From NCBI GenBank assembly GCA_009760855.2, contig WPIO01000236.1, forward strand, positions 164,596 through 228,595: a stretch of DNA of 64,000 bases. Reading direction: 5' to 3'. This DNA is from Cristatella mucedo (lineage: Eukaryota; Bryozoa; Phylactolaemata; Cristatellidae). The position numbers were made by a program, and so were the translations under genes. Of the stretch, positions 24,765 through 38,190 are shown piece by piece. The notes under the pieces were generated by a model. That model was not told the origin of the DNA, did not search any database, and worked only from the letters and a program-made list of their open reading frames with translations. Within the stretch, counting starts at the first letter, position 1. Every line of letters begins with the position of its first letter.

Positions 24765-26216
24765 GCATGTCGGAGCGTGCGCTGACTGGCAGCAGAGTGC
24801 TGCACCATGTTTAAAGCATTTCGCACGTAAATAACACGTTTCGCACAAGTTCGCAGCAGATGGCTGAATATGTAGAAACTTGAAATCTGCATTTCGGAGC
24901 GTGCGCTGACTGGCAGCAGAGTGCTGCACCATGTTTAAAGCATTTCGCACGTAAATAACACGTTTCGCAAGAGTTCGCAGCAGATCGCGGAATATGTAGA
25001 AACTTCAAATCTGCATGTCGGAGCGTGCGCTGACTTGCAGCAGAGTGCTGCACCATGTTTAAAGCATTTCGCACGTAAATAACACGTTTCGCACGAGTTC
25101 GCACCAGATCGCAGAATGTGTAAAAACTTCAAATCTGCATGTCGGAGCGTGTGCTGACTGAGAGCAGCAGAGTGCTGCACCATGTTTAAAGCATTTCGCA
25201 CGTAAATAACACGTTTCGCACGAGTTCGCAGCAGATCGCGGAATATGTAGAAACTTTAAATCTGCATGTCGGAGCGTGCGCTGACTGGCAGCAGAGTGCT
25301 GCACCATGTTTTAAAGCATTTCGCACGTAAATAACACGTTTCGCACGAGTTCGCAGCAGATCGCGGAATATGTAGAAACTTCAAATCTGCATTTCGGAGC
25401 GTGTGCGCTGACTGGCAGCAGAGTGCTGCACCTTGATTAAAGCATTTCGCACGTAAAAACCACGTTTCGCACAAGTTCGCATCAGATCGCGGAATATGTA
25501 GAAACTTCAAATCTGCATTTCGGAGCGTGAGCTGACTGCAGCAGAGTGCTGCACCATGTTTAAAGCATTTCGCACGTAAATAACACGTTTCGCACGAGTT
25601 CGCACCAGATCGCGGAATATGTAGAAACTTTAAATCTGCATGTCGGAGCGTGCACTGACTGGCAGCAGAGTGCTGCACCATGTTTAAAGCATTTCGCACG
25701 TAAATAAAAAACGTTTCGCACGAGTTCGGAGCAGATCGCGGAATATGTAGAAACTTCAAATCTGCATGTCGGAGCGTGTGCTGACTGGCAGCAGAGTGCT
25801 GCACCATGTTTAAAGCATTTCGCACGTAAATAACACGTTTCGCACGAGTTCGCAGCAGATCGCGGAATATGTAGAAACTTCAAATCTGCATGTCGGAGCG
25901 TGTGCTGACTTGCAGCAGAGTGCTGCACCATGTTTAAAGCATTTCGCACGTAAATAACACGTTTCGCACGAGTTCGCACCAGATCGCGGAATATGTAGAA
26001 ACTTCAAATCTGCATGTCGGAGCGTGCTCTGACTGGCAGCAGAGTGCTGCACCATGTTTAAAGCATTTCGCGCACGTTAATAACACGTTTCGCACAAGTT
26101 CGCATCAGATCGCGGAATATGTAGAAACTTCAAATCTGCATTTCGGAGCGTGAGCTGACTGGCAGCAGAGTGCTGCACCATGTTTAAAGCATTTCGCACG
26201 TAAATAACACGTTTCG

Positions 26217-26470
26217 CAAGAGTTCGGAGCAGATCGCGAAATGTCTAGAAACTTTCAATCTGCCTGTCGGAGCGTGTTCTGACTTGCAGCAGAGTGCTGC
26301 ACCATGTTTAAAGCATTTCGCACGTAAATAACACGTTTCGCACGAGTTCGCAGCAGATCGCGGAATATGTAGAAACTTCAAATCTGCATGTCGGAGCGTG
26401 CCCTGACATGCAGCAGAGTGCTGCACCATGTTTAAAGCATTTCGCACGTAAATAACACGTTTCGCACGAG
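26217..26470. repeat. Partial higher-order block (type A then B-like)
   Basis: A type A monomer (CAAGAGTTCGGAG, TTTCAATCTGCCTG, GTTCTGACTTG) is followed by a monomer ending in CCCTGACATG, the type B end mark. The type A copy has the rare GATCGCGAAATGTCTAG, seen again only near 60652. The next monomers are ordinary, so the higher-order order is not continued. Confidence 0.55.
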
Positions 26471-29400
26471 TTCGCAGCAGATCGCGGAATATGTAGAAAC
26501 TTCAAATCTGCATGTCGGAGCGTGTGCTGACTGGCAGCAGAGTGCTGCACCATGTTTAAAGCATTTCGCACGTAAATAACACGTTTCGCACGAGTTCGCA
26601 CCAGATCGCGGAATATGTAGAAACTTTAAATCTGCATTTCGGAGCGTGTGCTGACTGGCAGCAGAGTGCTGCTGCACCATGTTTAAAGCATTTCGCACGT
26701 AAATAACACGTTTCGCACAAGTTCGCATCAGATCGCGGAATATGTAGAAACTTTAAATCTGCATTTCGGAGCGTGCACTGACTGGCAGCAGAGTGCTGCA
26801 CCATGTTTAAAGCAGTTAGCACGTAAATAACACGTTTCGCACGAGTTCGCACCAGATCGCGGAATATGTAGAAACTTTAAATCTGCATGTCGGAGCGTGC
26901 GCTGACTGGCAGCAGAGTGCTGCACCATGTTTAAAGCATTTCGCACGTAAATAACACGTTTCGCACGAGTTTCGCATCAGATCGCGGAATATGTAGAAAC
27001 TTCAAATCTGCATGTCGGAGCGTGCGCTGACTGGCAGCAGAGTGCTGCACCATGTTTAAAGCATTTCGCACGTAAATAACACGTTTCGCAAGAGTTCGCA
27101 GCAGATCGCGGAATATCTAGAAACTTCAAATCTGCATGTCGGAGCGTGTGCTGACTTGCAGCAGAGTGCTGCACCATGTTTAAAGCATTTCGCACGTAAA
27201 TAACACGTTTCGCACGAGTTCGCACCAGATCGCGGAATATGTAGAAACTTCAAATCTGCATGTCGGAGCGTGCTGTGACTGGCAGCAGAGTGCTGCACCA
27301 TTCTTTAAAGCATTTCGCACGTAAACAACACGTTTCGCACGAGTTCGCGGCAGATCGCGGAATATGTAGAAACTTCAAATCTGCATTTCGGAGCGTGCGC
27401 TGACTGGCAGCAGAGTGCTGCACCATGTTTAAAGCATTTCGCACGTAAAAATAACACGTTTCGCACAAGTTCGCACCAGATCGCGGAATATGTAGAAACT
27501 TTAAATCTGCATGTCGGAGCGTGCACTGACTGGCAGCAGAGTGCTGCACCATGTTTAAAGCATTTCGCACGTAAATAACACGTTTCGCACGAGTTCGGAG
27601 CAGATCGCGGAATATGTAGAAACTTCAAATCTGCATGTCGGAGCGTGTGCTGACTGGCAGCAGAGTGCTGCACACCATGTTTAAAGCATTTCGCACGTAA
27701 ATAACACGTTTCGCACGAGTTCGCACCAGATCGCGGAATATCTAGAAACTTCAAATCTGCATGTCGGAGCGTGTGCTGACTGGCAGCAGAGTGCTGCACC
27801 ATGTTTAAAGCATTTCGCACGTAAATAACACGTTTCGCACAAGTTCGCATCAGATCGCGGAATATGTAGAAAACGTATATTCTGCATTTCGGAGCGTGCG
27901 CTGACTGACAGCAGAGTGCTGCACCATGTTTAAAGCATGTCGCACGCAAATAACACGTTTCGCACAAGTTCGCACCAGATCGCGGAATATGTAGAAACTT
28001 TAAATCTGCATGTCGGAGCGTGCACTGACTGGCAGCAGAGTGCTGCACCATGTTTAAAGCATTTCGCACGTAAATAACACGTTTCGCAAGAGTTCGCAGC
28101 AGATCGCGGAATGTCTAGAAACTTCAAATCTGCCTGTCGGAGCGTGTGCTGACTTGCAGCAGAGTGCTGCACCATGTTTAAAGCATTTCGCACGTAAATA
28201 ACACGTTTCGCACGAGTTCGCACCAGATCGCGGAATATGTAGAAACTTCAAATCTGCATGTCGGAGCGTGCGCTGACATGCAGCAGAGTGCTGCACCATG
28301 TTTAAAGCATTTCGCACGTAAATAACACGTTTCGCACGAGTTCGCAGCAGATCGCGGAATATGTAGAAACTTTAAATCTGCATGTCGGAGCGTGCGCTGA
28401 CTGGCAGCAGAGTGCTGCACCATGTTTAAAGCATTTCGCACGTAAATAACACGTTTCGCACGAGTTTAGCAGCAGATCGCGGAATATGTAGAAACTTAAA
28501 TCTGCATTTCGGAGCGTGAGCTGACTGGCAGCAGAGTGCTGCACCATGTTTAAAGCATTTCGCACGTAAATAACACGTTTCGCACGAGTTCGCACCAGAT
28601 CGCAGAATGTGTAAAAACTTCAAATCTGCATGTCGGAGCGTGTGCTGACTGGCAGCAGAGTGCTGCACCATGTTTAAAGCATTTTGCACGGAAATAACAC
28701 GTTTCGCACAAGTTCGCACCAGATCGCGGAATATGTAGAAACTTTAAATCTGCATGTCGGAGCGTGCGCTGACTGGCAGCAGAGTGCTGCACCATGTTTA
28801 AAGCATTTCGCACGTAAATAACACGTTTCGCACGAGTTCGCACCAGATCGCGGAATATGTAGAAACTTTAAATCTGCATGTCGGAGCGTGTGCTGACTGG
28901 CAGCAGAGTGCTGCACCATGTTTAAAGCATTTCGCACGTAAATAACACGTTTCGCACGAGTTCAGCAGCAGATCGCGGAATATGTAGAAACTTTAAAATC
29001 TGCATGTCGGAGCGTGCACTGACTGGCAGCAGAGTGCTGCACCATGTTTAAAGCATTTCGCACGTAAATAACACGTTTCGCACGAGTTCGCAGCAGATCG
29101 CGGAATATGTAGAAACTTCAAATCTGCATGTCGGAGCGTGCACTGACATGCAGCAGAGTGCTGCACCATGTTTAAAGCATTTCGCACGTAAATAACACGT
29201 TTCGCACGAGTTCGCACCAGATCGCGGAATATGTAGAAACTTTAAATCTGCATGTCGGAGCGTGCGCTGACTGGCATCAGAGTGCTGCACCTTGTTTAAA
29301 GCGTTTCGCACGTAAATAACACGTTTCGCACGAGTTCGCACCAGATCGCGGAATATGTAGAAACTTCAAATCTGCATGTCGGAGCGTGAGCTGACTGACA

Positions 29401-31959
29401 GCAGAGTGCGGCACCATGTTTAAAGCATTTCGCACGTAAATAACACGTTTCGCACAAGTTCGCATCAGATCGCGGAATATGTAGAAACTTTAAATCTGCA
29501 TTTCGGAGCGTGTGCTGACTGGCAGCAGAGTGCTGCACCATGTTTAAAGCATTTCGCACGTAAATAACACGTTTCGCACAAGTTCGCAGCACCAGATCGC
29601 GGAATATGTAGAAACTTTAAATCTGCATGTCGGAGCGTGCGCTGACTGGCAGCAGAGTGCTGCACCATGTTTAAAGCATTTCGCACGTAAATAACACGTT
29701 TCGCACGAGTTCGGAGCAGATCGCGGAATATCTAGAAACTTCAAATCTGCATGTCGGAGCGTGCGCTGACTGGCAGCAGAGTGCTGCACCATGTTTAAAG
29801 CATTTCGCACGTAAATAACACGTTTCGCACGAGTTCGCAGCAGATCGCGGAATATGTAGAAACTTTAAATCTGCATGTCGGAGCGTGAGCTGACTGGCAG
29901 CAGAGTGCTGCACCATGTTTAAAGCATTTCGCACGTAAATAACACGTTTCGCACGAGTTCGCACCAGATCGCGGAATATGTAGAAACTTTAAATCTGCAT
30001 GTCGGAGCGTGCACTGACTGGCAGCAGAGTGCTGCACCATGTTTAAAGCATTTCGCACGTAAATAACACGTTTCGCAAGAGTTCGGAGCAGCTCGCGGAA
30101 TATGTAGAAACTTCAAATCTGCATGTCGGAGCGTGTGCTGACTGGCAGCAGAGTGCTGCACCATGTTTAAAGCATTTCGCACGTAAATAACACGTTTCGC
30201 ACGAGTTCGCAGCAGATCACGGAATATGTAGAAACTTCAAATCTGCATGTCGGAGCGTGCACTGACTGCAGCAGAGTGCTGCACCATGTTTTAAAGCATT
30301 TCGCACGTTAAAACACGTTTTCGCACGAGTTCGCAGCAGATCGCGGAATATGTAGAAACTTCAAATCTGCATGTCGGAGCGTGTGCTGACTGGCAGCAGA
30401 GTGCTGCACCATGTTTAAAGCATTTCGCACGTAAATAACACGTTTCGCACGAGTTCGCACCAGATCGCGGAATATGTAGAAACTTCAAATCTGCATGTCG
30501 GAGCGTGTGCTGACTGGCAGCAGAGTGCTGCACCATGTTTAAAGCATTTCGCACGTAAATAACACGTTTCGCACAAGTTCGCATCAGATCGCGGAATATG
30601 TAGAAACGTAAATCTGCATTTCGGAGCGTGCGCTGACATGCAGCAGAGTGCTGCACCATGTTTAAAGCATTTCGCACGTAAATAACACGTTTCGCACAAG
30701 TTCGCACCAGATCGCGGAATATGTAGAAACTTTAAATCTGCATGTCGGAGCGTGGGCTGACTGGCAGCAGAGTGCTGCACCATGTTTAAAGCATTTCGCA
30801 CGTAAATAACACGTTTCGCAAGAGTTCGGAGCAGATCGCGGAATGTGTAGAAACTTCAAATCTGCATGTCGGAGCGTGTGCTGACTTGCAGCAGAGTGCT
30901 GCACCATGTTTAAAGCATTTCGCACGTAAATAACACGTTTCGCGCGAGTTCGCACCAGATCGCGGAATATCTAGAAACTTTAAATCTGCATGTCGGAGCG
31001 TGCGCTGACTGGCAGCAGAGTGCTGCACCATGTTTAAAGCATTTCGCACGTAAATAACACGTTTCGCACAAGTTCGCATCAGATCGCGGAATATGTAGAA
31101 ACTTCAAATCTGCATGTCGGAGCGTGAGCTGACTGGCAGCAGAGTGCTGCACCATGTTTAAAGCATTTCGCACGTAAATAACACGTTTCGCACGAGTTCG
31201 CAGCAGATCGCGGAATATGTAGAAACTTCAAATCTGCATGTCGGAGCGTGTGCTGACTTGCAGCAGAGTGCTGCACCATGTTTAAAGCATTTCGCACGTA
31301 AATAACACGTTTCGCACGAGTTCGCACCAGATCGCGGAATATGTAGAAACTTTAAATCTGCATGTCGGAGCGTGCGCTGACTGGCAGCAGAGTGCTGCAC
31401 CATGTTTAAAGCATTTCGCACGTAAATAACACGTTTCGCACGAGTTCGCAGCAGATCGCGGAATATGTAGAAACTTTAAATCTGCATGTCGGAGCGTGCG
31501 CTGACTGGCAGCAGAGTGCTGCACCATGTTTAAAGCATTTCGCACGTAAATAACACGTTTCGCACGAGTTCGCAGCAGATCGCGGAATATGTAGAAACTT
31601 TAAATCTGCATGTCGGAGCGTGGGCTGACTGGCAGCAGAGTGCTGCACCATGTTTAAAGCATTTCGCACGTAAATAACACGTTTCGCACGAGTTCGCAGC
31701 AGATCGCGGAATATGTAGAAACTTAAATTCTGCATTTCGGAGCGTGCGCTGACTGGCAGCAGAGTGCTGCACCATGTTTAAAAGCATTTCGCACGTAAAT
31801 AAACACGTGTCGCACAAGTTCGCAGCAGATCGCGGAATGTCTAGAAACTTCCAATCTGCCTGTCGGAGCGTGTGCTGACTTGCAGCAGAGTGCTGCACCA
31901 TGTTTAAAGCATTTCGATCGTAAATAACACGTTTCGCATGAGTTTGCAGCAGATCGAGG

Positions 31960-34900
31960 AATATGTAGAAACTTCAAATCTGCATTTCGGAGCGTGAGCT
32001 GACTGGCAGCAGAGTGCTGCACCATGTTTAAAGCATTTCGCACGTAAATAACACGTTTCGCACGAGTTCGCAGCAGATCGCGGAATATGTAGACACTTTA
32101 AATCTGCATGTCGGAGCGTGCGCTGACTGGCAGCAGAGTGCTGCACCATGTTTAAAGCATTTCGCACGTAAATAACACGTTTCGCACGAGTTCGCAGCAG
32201 ATCGCGGAATATGTAGAAACTTCAAATCTGCATGTCGGAGCGTGTGCTGACTGGCAGCAGAGTGCTGCACCATGTTTAAAGCATTTCGCACGTAAATAAC
32301 ACGTTTCGCACGAGTTCGCAGCAGATCGCGGAATATGTAGAAACTTCAAATCTGCATGTCGGAGCGTGCGCTGACTGGCAGCAGAGTGCTGCACCATGTT
32401 TAAAGCATTTCGCACGTAAATAACACGTTTCGCACGAGTTCGCAGCAGATCGCGGAATATGTAGAAACTTCAAATCTGCATGTCGGAGCGTGAGCTGACT
32501 GGCAGCAGAGTGCTGCACCATGTTTTAAAGCATTTCGCACGTAAATAACACGTTTCGCACGAGTTCGCACCAGATCGCGGAATATGTAGAAACTTCAAAT
32601 CTGCATTTCGGAGCGTGCTGACTGGCAGCAGAGTGCTGCACCATGTTTAAAGCATTTCGCACGTAAATAACACGTTTCGCACGAGTTCGCACCAGATCGC
32701 GGAATGTGTACAAACTTCAAATCTGCATGTCGGAGCGTGTGCTGACTGGCAGCAGAGTGCTGCACCATGTTTAAAGCATTTCGCACGTAAATAACACGTT
32801 TCGCACAAGTTCGCATCAGATCGCGGAATATGTAGAAACTTTAAATCTGCATTTCGGAGCGTGCGCTGACTGGCAGCAGAGTGCTGCACCATGTTTAAAG
32901 CATTTCGCACGTAAATAACACGTTTCGCACGAGTTCGCAGCAGATCGCGGAATATGTAGAAACTTCAAATCTGCATGTCGGAGCGTGCGCTGACTGGCAG
33001 CAGAGTGCTGCACCATGTTTAAAGCATTTCGCACGTAAATAACACGTTTCGCACGAATTCGCAGCAGATCGCGGAATATGTAGAAACTTCAAATCTGCAT
33101 GTCGGAGCGTGCGCTGACTGGCAGCAGAGTGCTGCACTATTTTTAAAGCATTTCGCACGTAAATAACACGTTTCGCACGAGTTCGCACCAGATCGCGGAA
33201 TATGTAGAAACTTCAAATTCTGCATTTCGGAGCGTGCGCTGACTGGCAGCAGAGTGCTGCACCATGTTTAAAGCATTTCGCACGTAAATAACACGTTTCG
33301 CACGAGTTCGGAGCAGATCGCGGAATATGTAGAAACTTCAAATCTGCATGTCGGAGCGTGCGCTGACTGGCAGCAGAGTGCTGCACCATGTTTAAAGCAT
33401 TTCGCACGTAAATAACACGTTTCGCACGAGTTCGCAGCAGATCGCGGAATATGTAGAAACTTCAAATCTGCATGTCGGAGCGTGCGCTGACTGGCAGCAG
33501 AGTGCTGCACCATGTTTAAAGCATTTCGCACGTAAATAACACGTTTCGCACGAGTTCGCAGCAGATCGCGGAATATGTAGAAACTTCAAATCTGCATGTC
33601 GGAGCGTGTGCTGACTGGCAGCAGAGTGCTGCACCATGTTTAAAGCATTTCGCACGTAAATAACACGTTTCGCACGAGTTTCGCAGCAGATCGCGGAATA
33701 TGTAGAAACTTCAAATCTGCATGTCGGAGCGTGCGCTGACTGGCAGCAGAGTGCTGCACCATGTTTAAAGCATTTCGCACGTAAATAACACGTTTCGCAC
33801 AAGTTCGCACCAGATCGCGGAATATGTAGAAACTTCAAATCTGCATTTCGGAGCGTGCGCTGACTGGCAGCAGAGTGCTGCACCATGTTTAAAGCATTTC
33901 GCACGTAAATAACACGTTTCGCACGAGTTCGCAGCAGATCGCGGAATATGTAGAAACTTCAAATCTGCATTTCGGAGCGTTCGCTGACTGGCAGCAGAGT
34001 GCTGCACCATGTTTAAAGCATTTCGCACGTAAATAACACGTTTCGCACGAGTTCGCACCAGATCGCGGAATATGTAGAAACTTCAAATCTGCATTTCGGA
34101 GCGTGCGCTGACTGGCAGCAGAGTGCTGCACCATGTTTAAAGCATTTCGCACGTAAATAACACGTTTCGCACGAGTTCGCAGCAGATCGCGGAATATGTA
34201 GAAACTTCAAATCTGCATGTCGGAGCGTGCGCTGACTGGCAGCAGAGTGCTGCACCATGTTTAAAGCATTTCGCACGTAAATAACACGTTTCGCACGAGT
34301 TCGCAGCAGATCGCGGAATATGTAGAAACTTCAAATCTGCATGTCGGAGCGTGCGCTGACTGGCAGCAGAGTGCTGCACCATGTTTAAAGCATTTCGCAC
34401 GTAAATAACACGTTTCGCACGAGTTCGCAGCAGATCGCGGAATATTAGAAACTTCAAATCTGCATGTCGGAGCGTGCGCTGACTGCAGCAGAGTGCTGCA
34501 CCATGTTTAAAGCATTTCGCACGTAAATAACACGTTTCGCACGAGTTCGCACCAGATCGCGGAATATGTAGAAACTTAAAATCTGCATTTCGGAGCGTGC
34601 GGTGACTGGCAGCAACAGAGTGCTGCACCATGTTTAAAGCATTTCGCACGTAAATAACACGTTTCGCACGAGTTCGCACCAGATCGCGGAATATGTAGAA
34701 ACTTTAAATCTGCATGTCGGAGCGTGCGCTGACTGGCAGCAGAGTGCTGCACCATGTTTAAAGCATTTCGCACGTAAATAACACGTTTCGCACGAGTTCG
34801 CAGCAGATCGCGGAATATGTAGAAACTTCAAATCTGCATGTCGGAGCGTGAGCTGACTGGCAGCAGAGTGCTGCACCATGTTTAAAGCATTTCGCACGTA

Positions 34901-35820
34901 AATAACACGTTTCGCACGAGTTCGCAGCAGATCGCGGAATATGTAGAAACTCAAATCTGCATGTCGGAGCGTGCGCTGACTGGCAGCAGAGTGCTGCACC
35001 ATGTTTAAAGCATTTCGCACGTAAATAACACGTTTCGCACAAGTTCGCAGCAGATCGCGGAATATGTAGAAACTTTAAATCTGCATGTCGGAGCGTGCGC
35101 TGACTGGCAGCAGAGTGCTGCACCATGTTTAAAGCATTTCGCACGTAAATAACACGTTTCGCACGAGTTCGCAGTAGATCGCGGAATATGTAGAAACTTC
35201 AAATCTGCATGTCGGAGCGTGCGCTGACTGGCAGCAGAGTGCTGCACCATGTTTAAAGCATTTCGCACGTAAATAACACGTTTCGCACGAGTTCGCAGCA
35301 GATCGCGGAATATGTAGAAACTTTAAATCTGCATGTCGGAGCGTGCGCTGACTGGCAGCAGAGTGCTGCACCATGTTTAAAGCATTTCGCACGTAAATAA
35401 CACGTTTCGCACGAGTTCGCACCAGATCGCGGAATATGTAGAAACTTCAAATCTGCATTTCGGAGCGTGCTGTGACTGGCAGCAGAGTGCTGCACCATGT
35501 TTAAAGCATTTCGCACGTAAATAACACGTTTCGCACAAGTTCGCAGCAGATCGCGGAATATGTAGAAACTTCAAATCTGCATGTCGGAGCGTGCGCTGAC
35601 TGGCAGCAGAGTGCTGCACCATGTTTAAAGCATTTCGCACGTAAATAACACGTTTCGCACGAGTTCGCAGCAGATCGCGGAATATGTAGAAACTTCAAAT
35701 CTGCATGTCGGAGCGTGCGCTGACTGGCAGCAGAGTGCTGCACCATGTTTAAAGCATTTCGCACGTAAATAACACGTTTCGCACGAGTTCGCAGCAGATC
35801 GCGGAATATGTAGAAACTTC
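31960..35820. repeat. Near-consensus stretch of the array
   Basis: About 31 monomers lie close to the reference, mostly varying between GCAGCAG and GCACCAG near 89-95 and between C and T at 118. Small exceptions are an extra T near 32524, a one-base loss near 34445 (AATATTAG), a CAA triplet gain near 34613 and a one-base loss near 34951. The stretch ends at a clearly diverged monomer beginning near 35827. Low diversity suggests relatively recent homogenisation. Confidence 0.6.
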
Positions 35821-35826
35821 AAATCT

Positions 35827-35955
35827 GCATGTCGGAGCGCGTGCGCTGGCTTGCAGCAGAGTGCTGCACCTTGTTTGAAGCATTTCGCACGTAAATAACA
35901 CGTTTTGCACCAGTTGGCAGCAGATCGCGGAATATGTAGAAACTTCAAATCTGCG
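35827..35955. repeat. Diverged monomer
   Basis: The unit has GGAGCGCGTGCGCTGGCTTGCAG, given here as changes: two bases gained in GCGCGTG, then CTGGCTTG for CTGACTGG. It also has CACCTTGTTTGAAGC, and GTTTTGCACCAGTTGGCAG in the decamer region. The next copy opens with the rare GCGTGTCGG and also has CTGGCTGG. The CTGGCT form is a type C mark of the higher-order unit. Confidence 0.6.
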
Positions 35956-37775
35956 TGTCGGAGCGTGCGCTGGCTGGCAGCAGAGTGCTGCACCATGTTT
36001 AAAGCATTTCGCACGTAAATAACACGTTTCGCACGAGTTCGCAGCAGATCGCGGAATATGTAAAAACTTCAAATCTGCATGTCGGAGCGTGCGCTGACTG
36101 GCAGCAGAGTGCTGCACCATGTTTAAAGCATTTCGCACGTAAATAACACGTTTCGCACAAGTTCGCATCAGATCGCGGAATATGTAGAAACTTCAAATCT
36201 GCATTTCGGAGCGTGCGCTGACTGGCAGCAGAGTGCTGCACCATGTTTAAAGCATTTCGCACGTAAATAACACGTTTCGCACAAGTTCGCACCAGATCGC
36301 GGAATATGTAGAAACTTCAAATCTGCATGTCGGAGCGTGGCTGACTGGCAGCAGAGTGCTGCACCATGTTTAAAGCATTTTGCACGTAAATAACACGTTT
36401 CGCACGAGTTCGCAGCAAATCGCGGAATATGTAGACACTTCAAATCTGCATGTCGGAGCGTGCGCTGACTGGCAGCAGAGTGCTGCACCATGTTTAAAGC
36501 ATTTCGCACGTAAATAACACGTTTCGCACGAGTTCGCAGCAGATCGCGGAATATGTAGAAAAACTTAAATCTGCATGTCGGAGCGTGCGCTGACTGGCAG
36601 CAGAGTGCTGCACCATGTTTAAAGCATTTCGCACGTAAATAACACGTTTCGCACGAGTTCGCAGCAGATCGCGGAATATGTAGAAACTTTAAATCTGCAT
36701 GTCGGAGCGTGCGCTGACTGGCAGCAGAGTGCTGCACCATGTTTAAAGCATTTCGCACGTAAATAACACGTTTTGCACGAGTTCGCACCAGATCGCGGAA
36801 TATGTAGAAACTTCAAATCTGCATGTCGGAGCGTGCGCTGACTTGCAGCAGAGTGCTGCACCATGTTTAAAGCATTTCGCACGTAAATAACACGTTTCGC
36901 ACGAGTTCGCACCAGATCGCGGAATATGTAGAAACTTCAAATCTGCATGTCGGAGCGTGCCTGACTGACTGGCAGCAGAGTGCTGCACCATGTTTAAAGC
37001 ATTTCGCACGTAAATAACACGTTTCGCACGAGTTCGCAGCAGATCGCGGAATATGTAGAAACTTCAAATCTGCATGTCGGAGCGTGCGCTGACTGGCTGG
37101 CAGCAGAGTGCTGCACCATGTTTAAAGCATTTCGCACGTAAATAACACGTTTCGCACGAGTTCGCAGCAGATCGCGGAATATGTAGAAACTTTAATTCTG
37201 CATGTCGGAGCGTGCGCTGACTGGCAGCAGAGTGCTGCACCATGTTTAAAGCATTTCGCACGTAAATAACACGTTTTGCCCAAGTTCGCATTAGATCGCG
37301 GAATATGTAAAAACTTCAAATCTGCATGTCGGAGCGTGCGCTGACTGGCAGCAGAGTGCTGCACCATGTTTAAAGCATTTCGCACGTAAATAACACGTTT
37401 CGCACGAGTTCGCAGCAGATCGCGGAATATGTAGAAACTTTAAATCTGCATGTCGGAGCGTGCGCTGACTGGCAGCAGAGTGCTGCACCATGTTTAAAGC
37501 ATTTCGCACGTAAATAACACGTTTCGCACAAGTTCGCATCAGATCGCGGAATATGTAGAAACTTCAAATCTGCATGTCGGAGCGTGCGCTGACTGGCAGC
37601 AGAGTGCTGCCCCATGTTTAAAGCATTTCGCACGTAAATAACACGTTTCGCACAAGTTCGCACCAGATCGCGGAATATGTAGAAACTTCAAATCTGCATG
37701 TCGGAGCGTGTGCTGACTGGCAGCAGAGTGCTGCACCATGTTTAAAGCATTTCGCACGTAAATAACACGTTTCGC

Positions 37776-38190
37776 ACAAGAGTTCGGAGCAGATCGCGGA
37801 ATGTCTAGAAACTTCCAATCTGCCTGTCGGAGCGTGTTCTGACTTGCAGCAGAGTGCTGCACCATGTTTAATGCATTTCGCACGTAAATAACACGTTTCG
37901 CACGAGTTTGCAGCAGATCGCGGAATATGTAGAAACTTCAAATCTGCATGTCGGAGCGTGCCCTGACTTGCAGCAGAGTGCTGCACCATGTTTAAAGCAT
38001 TTCGCACGTAAATAACACGTTTCGCACGAGTTCGCAGCAGATCGCGGAATATGTAGAAACGTAAATTCTGCATTTCGGAGCGTGCGCTGACTGGCAGCAG
38101 AGTGCTGCACCATGTTTAAAGCATTTCGCACGTAAATAACACGTTTCGCACAAGTTCGCATCAGATCGCGGAATATGTAGAAACTTCAAA
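37776..38190. repeat. Partial higher-order block (types A, B, E-like)
   Basis: The block opens with a type A monomer whose junction reads CACAAGAGTTCGGAG, two bases longer than usual, as if CACAAG and CAAGAG versions had been joined. It continues with TTTAATGCATTTCGC and GAGTTTGCAG (type B, but with GGAATATG and CCCTGACTTG) and then a monomer with AGAAACGTAAATTCTGCATTTCGG, a relative of type E. Confidence 0.55.

Larger units (their letters stand above)
18620..25820. repeat. Indel-rich and rearranged stretch of the array
   Basis: Small length changes are common, for example GCACAGAG near 18630, GCGGCTGACTGCAG near 18690, CACCCATG near 20213, GTTTTCGCGCACG near 20250 and CTGAGAGCAGCAG near 25150. 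A small duplication near 20020 reads GAAGATGTAGAATATGTAG. Four of the seven rearranged monomers also lie here (21175, 22413, 22553 and 24675). The higher-order monomer types are rare in this stretch. Confidence 0.55.
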